Assembly (NCBI GenBank): GCA_028023455.1
Contig: JAQFVV010006449.1
Location: 1,100,812 to 1,164,811 of the forward strand
DNA length: 64,000 nt
Origin: Epiperipatus broadwayi
Taxonomy: Eukaryota; Onychophora; Udeonychophora; Euonychophora; Peripatidae
Reading direction: 5' to 3'
Both the position numbers and the translations under genes were made by a program. Each line of letters starts with the position of its first letter. Position 1 is the first letter of the stretch. Shown piece by piece: positions 63,820 to 64,000 of this stretch. The notes below the pieces were generated by a model that did no database searches, was not told the origin of the DNA, and worked only from the letters and a program-made list of their open reading frames with translations.

Positions 63820-63890
63820 AAGTTGACCAATCAAGAGAGTAGTTTGTTCAGGTATAAAACAGGTGCACAACTATTTTCCAGGGTACTACT
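63820..63890 (+). promoter_or_regulatory. CCAAT plus TATA promoter-like block
   Basis: GACCAATCAA (63826-63835) stands about 26 bases before GGTATAAAACAGG (TATA at 63853), followed by GC-richer sequence with a possible start near TTTTCCAGGG (63875). The spacing is that of a pol II core promoter or of an LTR U3. The window ends 110 bases later, before any coding sequence can be tested. Confidence 0.4.
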
Positions 63891-64000
63891 ATTGTTATTA
63901 TTATTACTACAACTTCGGTTAACTAAGTGCACCAGTAATAGTCAATTTTATTTATTTTTAAATTCTAAAAGAAAGTACAGTAATTCATTATTAAAAGATC

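Overview
The window is AT-rich, repeat-laden, intron-rich eukaryotic DNA from a large animal genome. Evidence: spliced serine-protease exons split by an intron of about 32.7 kb, many decayed transposable elements (LINE, Penelope-like, LTR, hAT, pogo-like, tRNA-SINE, MITEs), many (TA)n/(ATT)n tracts, and a 500-N assembly gap. Nothing prokaryotic was seen. The mix of elements fits an invertebrate; an arthropod, perhaps a chelicerate, is my guess rather than something the sequence proves.

Host genes. The best-supported gene is a secreted S1-family (trypsin-like) serine protease zymogen on the + strand. Three exons join in phase: a signal-peptide exon (5077-5141), a propeptide/activation-site exon (8671-8816) and the catalytic-His exon (41548-41636). 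The start codon is probably split with an exon further upstream. The Asp and Ser exons of the triad were not found and are probably beyond the window. A possible antisense gene lies inside the large second intron (exon candidates 35574-35617 and 34617-34890, minus strand); I do not recognise its product. A CCAAT/TATA promoter-like block stands at 63820-63890.

Layout. 0.5-2.0 kb: hAT element with intact 8-bp target duplication. 2.2-2.7 kb: two head-to-tail LINE 3' fragments. 3.9-4.4 kb: tRNA-derived SINE and a foldback element. 5.1-8.7 kb (intron 1): long compound ATT/AGT microsatellite, a decayed ORF1-like remnant, a solo LTR. 8.8-41.5 kb (intron 2): RTE-like LINE remnants (9.3 and 21-22 kb), several MITEs, a pogo/Tigger-like element (18.5-19.4 kb), a 416-bp tandem array abutting a Penelope-like RT/GIY-YIG remnant (24.2-26.9 kb), two related repeats carrying small hairpins with a shared loop (16.2 and 32.9 kb), and a nearly intact LINE ORF (38.6-40.5 kb). 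42-43.3 kb: 0.55-kb inverted repeat. 43.3-47.9 kb: LTR retrotransposon inserted in (AT)n, with a 14-copy minisatellite in its leader and its pol and 3' LTR hidden by the gap. 50.8-51.5 kb: unexplained small overlapping ORFs. 55.4-56.9 kb: decayed gag on the minus strand. 57.3-58.6 kb: tandem repeats and a perfect 44-bp palindrome.

Most of the sequence is intronic or intergenic mobile-element debris. The protease exons are the only sequences that clearly work together as one gene.
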